DNA of 64,000 nt from an uncultured Bacteroidota bacterium (GTDB taxonomy: Bacteria; Bacteroidota; Bacteroidia; Chitinophagales; Chitinophagaceae), in contig CAILLK010000085.1 in NCBI GenBank assembly GCA_903835005.1, forward strand, positions 62,001 to 126,000, written 5' to 3'. A model generated the notes under the pieces. The model was not told the DNA's origin, searched no databases, and saw only the letters and a list, made by a program, of their open reading frames with translations. The translations under genes and the position numbers were made by a program. Shown piece after piece: positions 63,654 to 64,000 of this stretch. Each line of letters opens with the position of its first letter. The first letter of the stretch is position 1.

Positions 63654-64000
63654 TTATGTTGTGGCACTCTTAAAATATTCAAGGTAATCGCTGATGATAT
63701 GCCTTATTTTCTGAGGCTGAAGGATGGCAATTCTTCTCGCCCTTTTTTCAATCAGTTTTTCTTTCTGGAAGTCCGAGAGCTGCCTCGATACCTGCTCCGG
63801 TGTGGTGCAGGCAAGGCTGGCAATATCTTCACGGGTAAAATATTCGGGCATTTCATTGGCGCTGTTCACTCCGAATTTACCATACAGGTAATGCAGCACG
63901 CTGGCAATTTTCTCCCGCAGGTTCATCTGCGAAATGCTCATCAGCCTGTAGGTACTTTCGCTGTGTTCGTTGCTGTAAAACTGCATCAGGTCATAAAGCA
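63654..64000 (-). CDS. Crp/Fnr-family regulator (5' end outside window)
   Basis: The window holds the last ~115 codons; the frame stays open to the right edge, so the cyclic-nucleotide-like sensor domain lies outside. The visible part has the dimer helix and a winged HTH: FTREDIASLACTTPEQVSRQLSDFQKEKLI. The recognition helix reads E-Q-V-S-R, fitting the ExxSR pattern by which E. coli FNR reads TGAT half-sites. Whether the N-terminus has cysteines for an Fe-S cluster cannot be seen. It is directly upstream of ccsBA. Confidence 0.88.
   Translation of the reverse strand, partial: LYDLMQFYSNEHSESTYRLMSISQMNLREKIASVLHYLYGKFGVNSANEMPEYFTREDIASLACTTPEQVSRQLSDFQKEKLIEKRARRIAILQPQKIRHIISDYLEYFKSATT

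Overview
The window looks like a chromosomal segment of a Bacteroidota bacterium, probably of the Chitinophagaceae/Sphingobacteriia type. The evidence is the Bacteroidota -7 promoter element TAnnTTTG in front of many genes, two proteins with type IX secretion (T9SS) C-terminal sorting domains, a FadL-like porin, a short archaeal-type prolyl-tRNA synthetase, an ADP-heptose epimerase for LPS core, and a fused CcsBA cytochrome c maturation protein. I see no rRNA or tRNA gene and no CRISPR array.

Layout. 0-12.7 kb is mostly ordinary: a TetR regulator with three matching 14-bp operators, an LTA-synthase-like sulfatase, hldD, a DciA-like protein, an Abi/HEPN protein, a YdcF-like protein, an M23 peptidase, an Ldh-type dehydrogenase and a GT-C-type membrane protein. 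13.0-21.2 kb is accessory. A Uma2 nuclease gene is split by a 3,588-bp IS1-family-like element with 25-bp perfect terminal repeats and an 8-bp target duplication. The element carries passengers: an XRE-ImmA/IrrE metalloprotease, a P63C-like protein and two small genes. Next come a PIN toxin-antitoxin pair, a UvrD-like helicase with a decayed copy of its 5' end, and about 1 kb of two different tandem repeats. 21.2-25.6 kb holds a FadL-like porin, a Gly-rich secreted protein and proS. 25.6-29.5 kb is a second accessory island: three AT-rich unknown genes, a Bro-N gene containing a perfect 35-bp palindrome, and an AAA ATPase preceded by four 53-bp hairpin repeats. 29.6-33.7 kb holds an exonuclease, a coiled-coil membrane protein and a PhoBR-type two-component pair.

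33.8-51.6 kb is a respiratory region. It has a NrfD/Fe-S operon, a monoheme cytochrome c, a 19-repeat Ig-like T9SS adhesin, two tetraheme cytochromes, a 12-heme cytochrome, an NHL propeller, an OB-fold lipoprotein and tryptophanase. Five promoters here share one architecture: an FNR-like box (ATGAT-N4-ATCAT or a close variant), exactly 22 bp, then a -7 element. They serve the NHL/12-heme operon, the tetraheme/adhesin operon, the OB-fold lipoprotein, tnaA and a PNPOx-like gene. At the right edge a Crp/Fnr regulator with the FNR-type ExxSR recognition motif lies directly upstream of ccsBA. The window therefore suggests an oxygen- or redox-controlled, surface-directed multiheme cytochrome pathway together with the means to mature those cytochromes.

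51.8-60.3 kb holds a U32 peptidase-family protein with its ferredoxin, a HEPN/MNT toxin-antitoxin pair lying between 81-bp direct copies of the ferredoxin 3' end, an orphan T9SS tail, an NHL/T9SS protein, a lipoprotein and two TPR-like proteins. All calls come from reading the sequence and the supplied translations; no database search was run.
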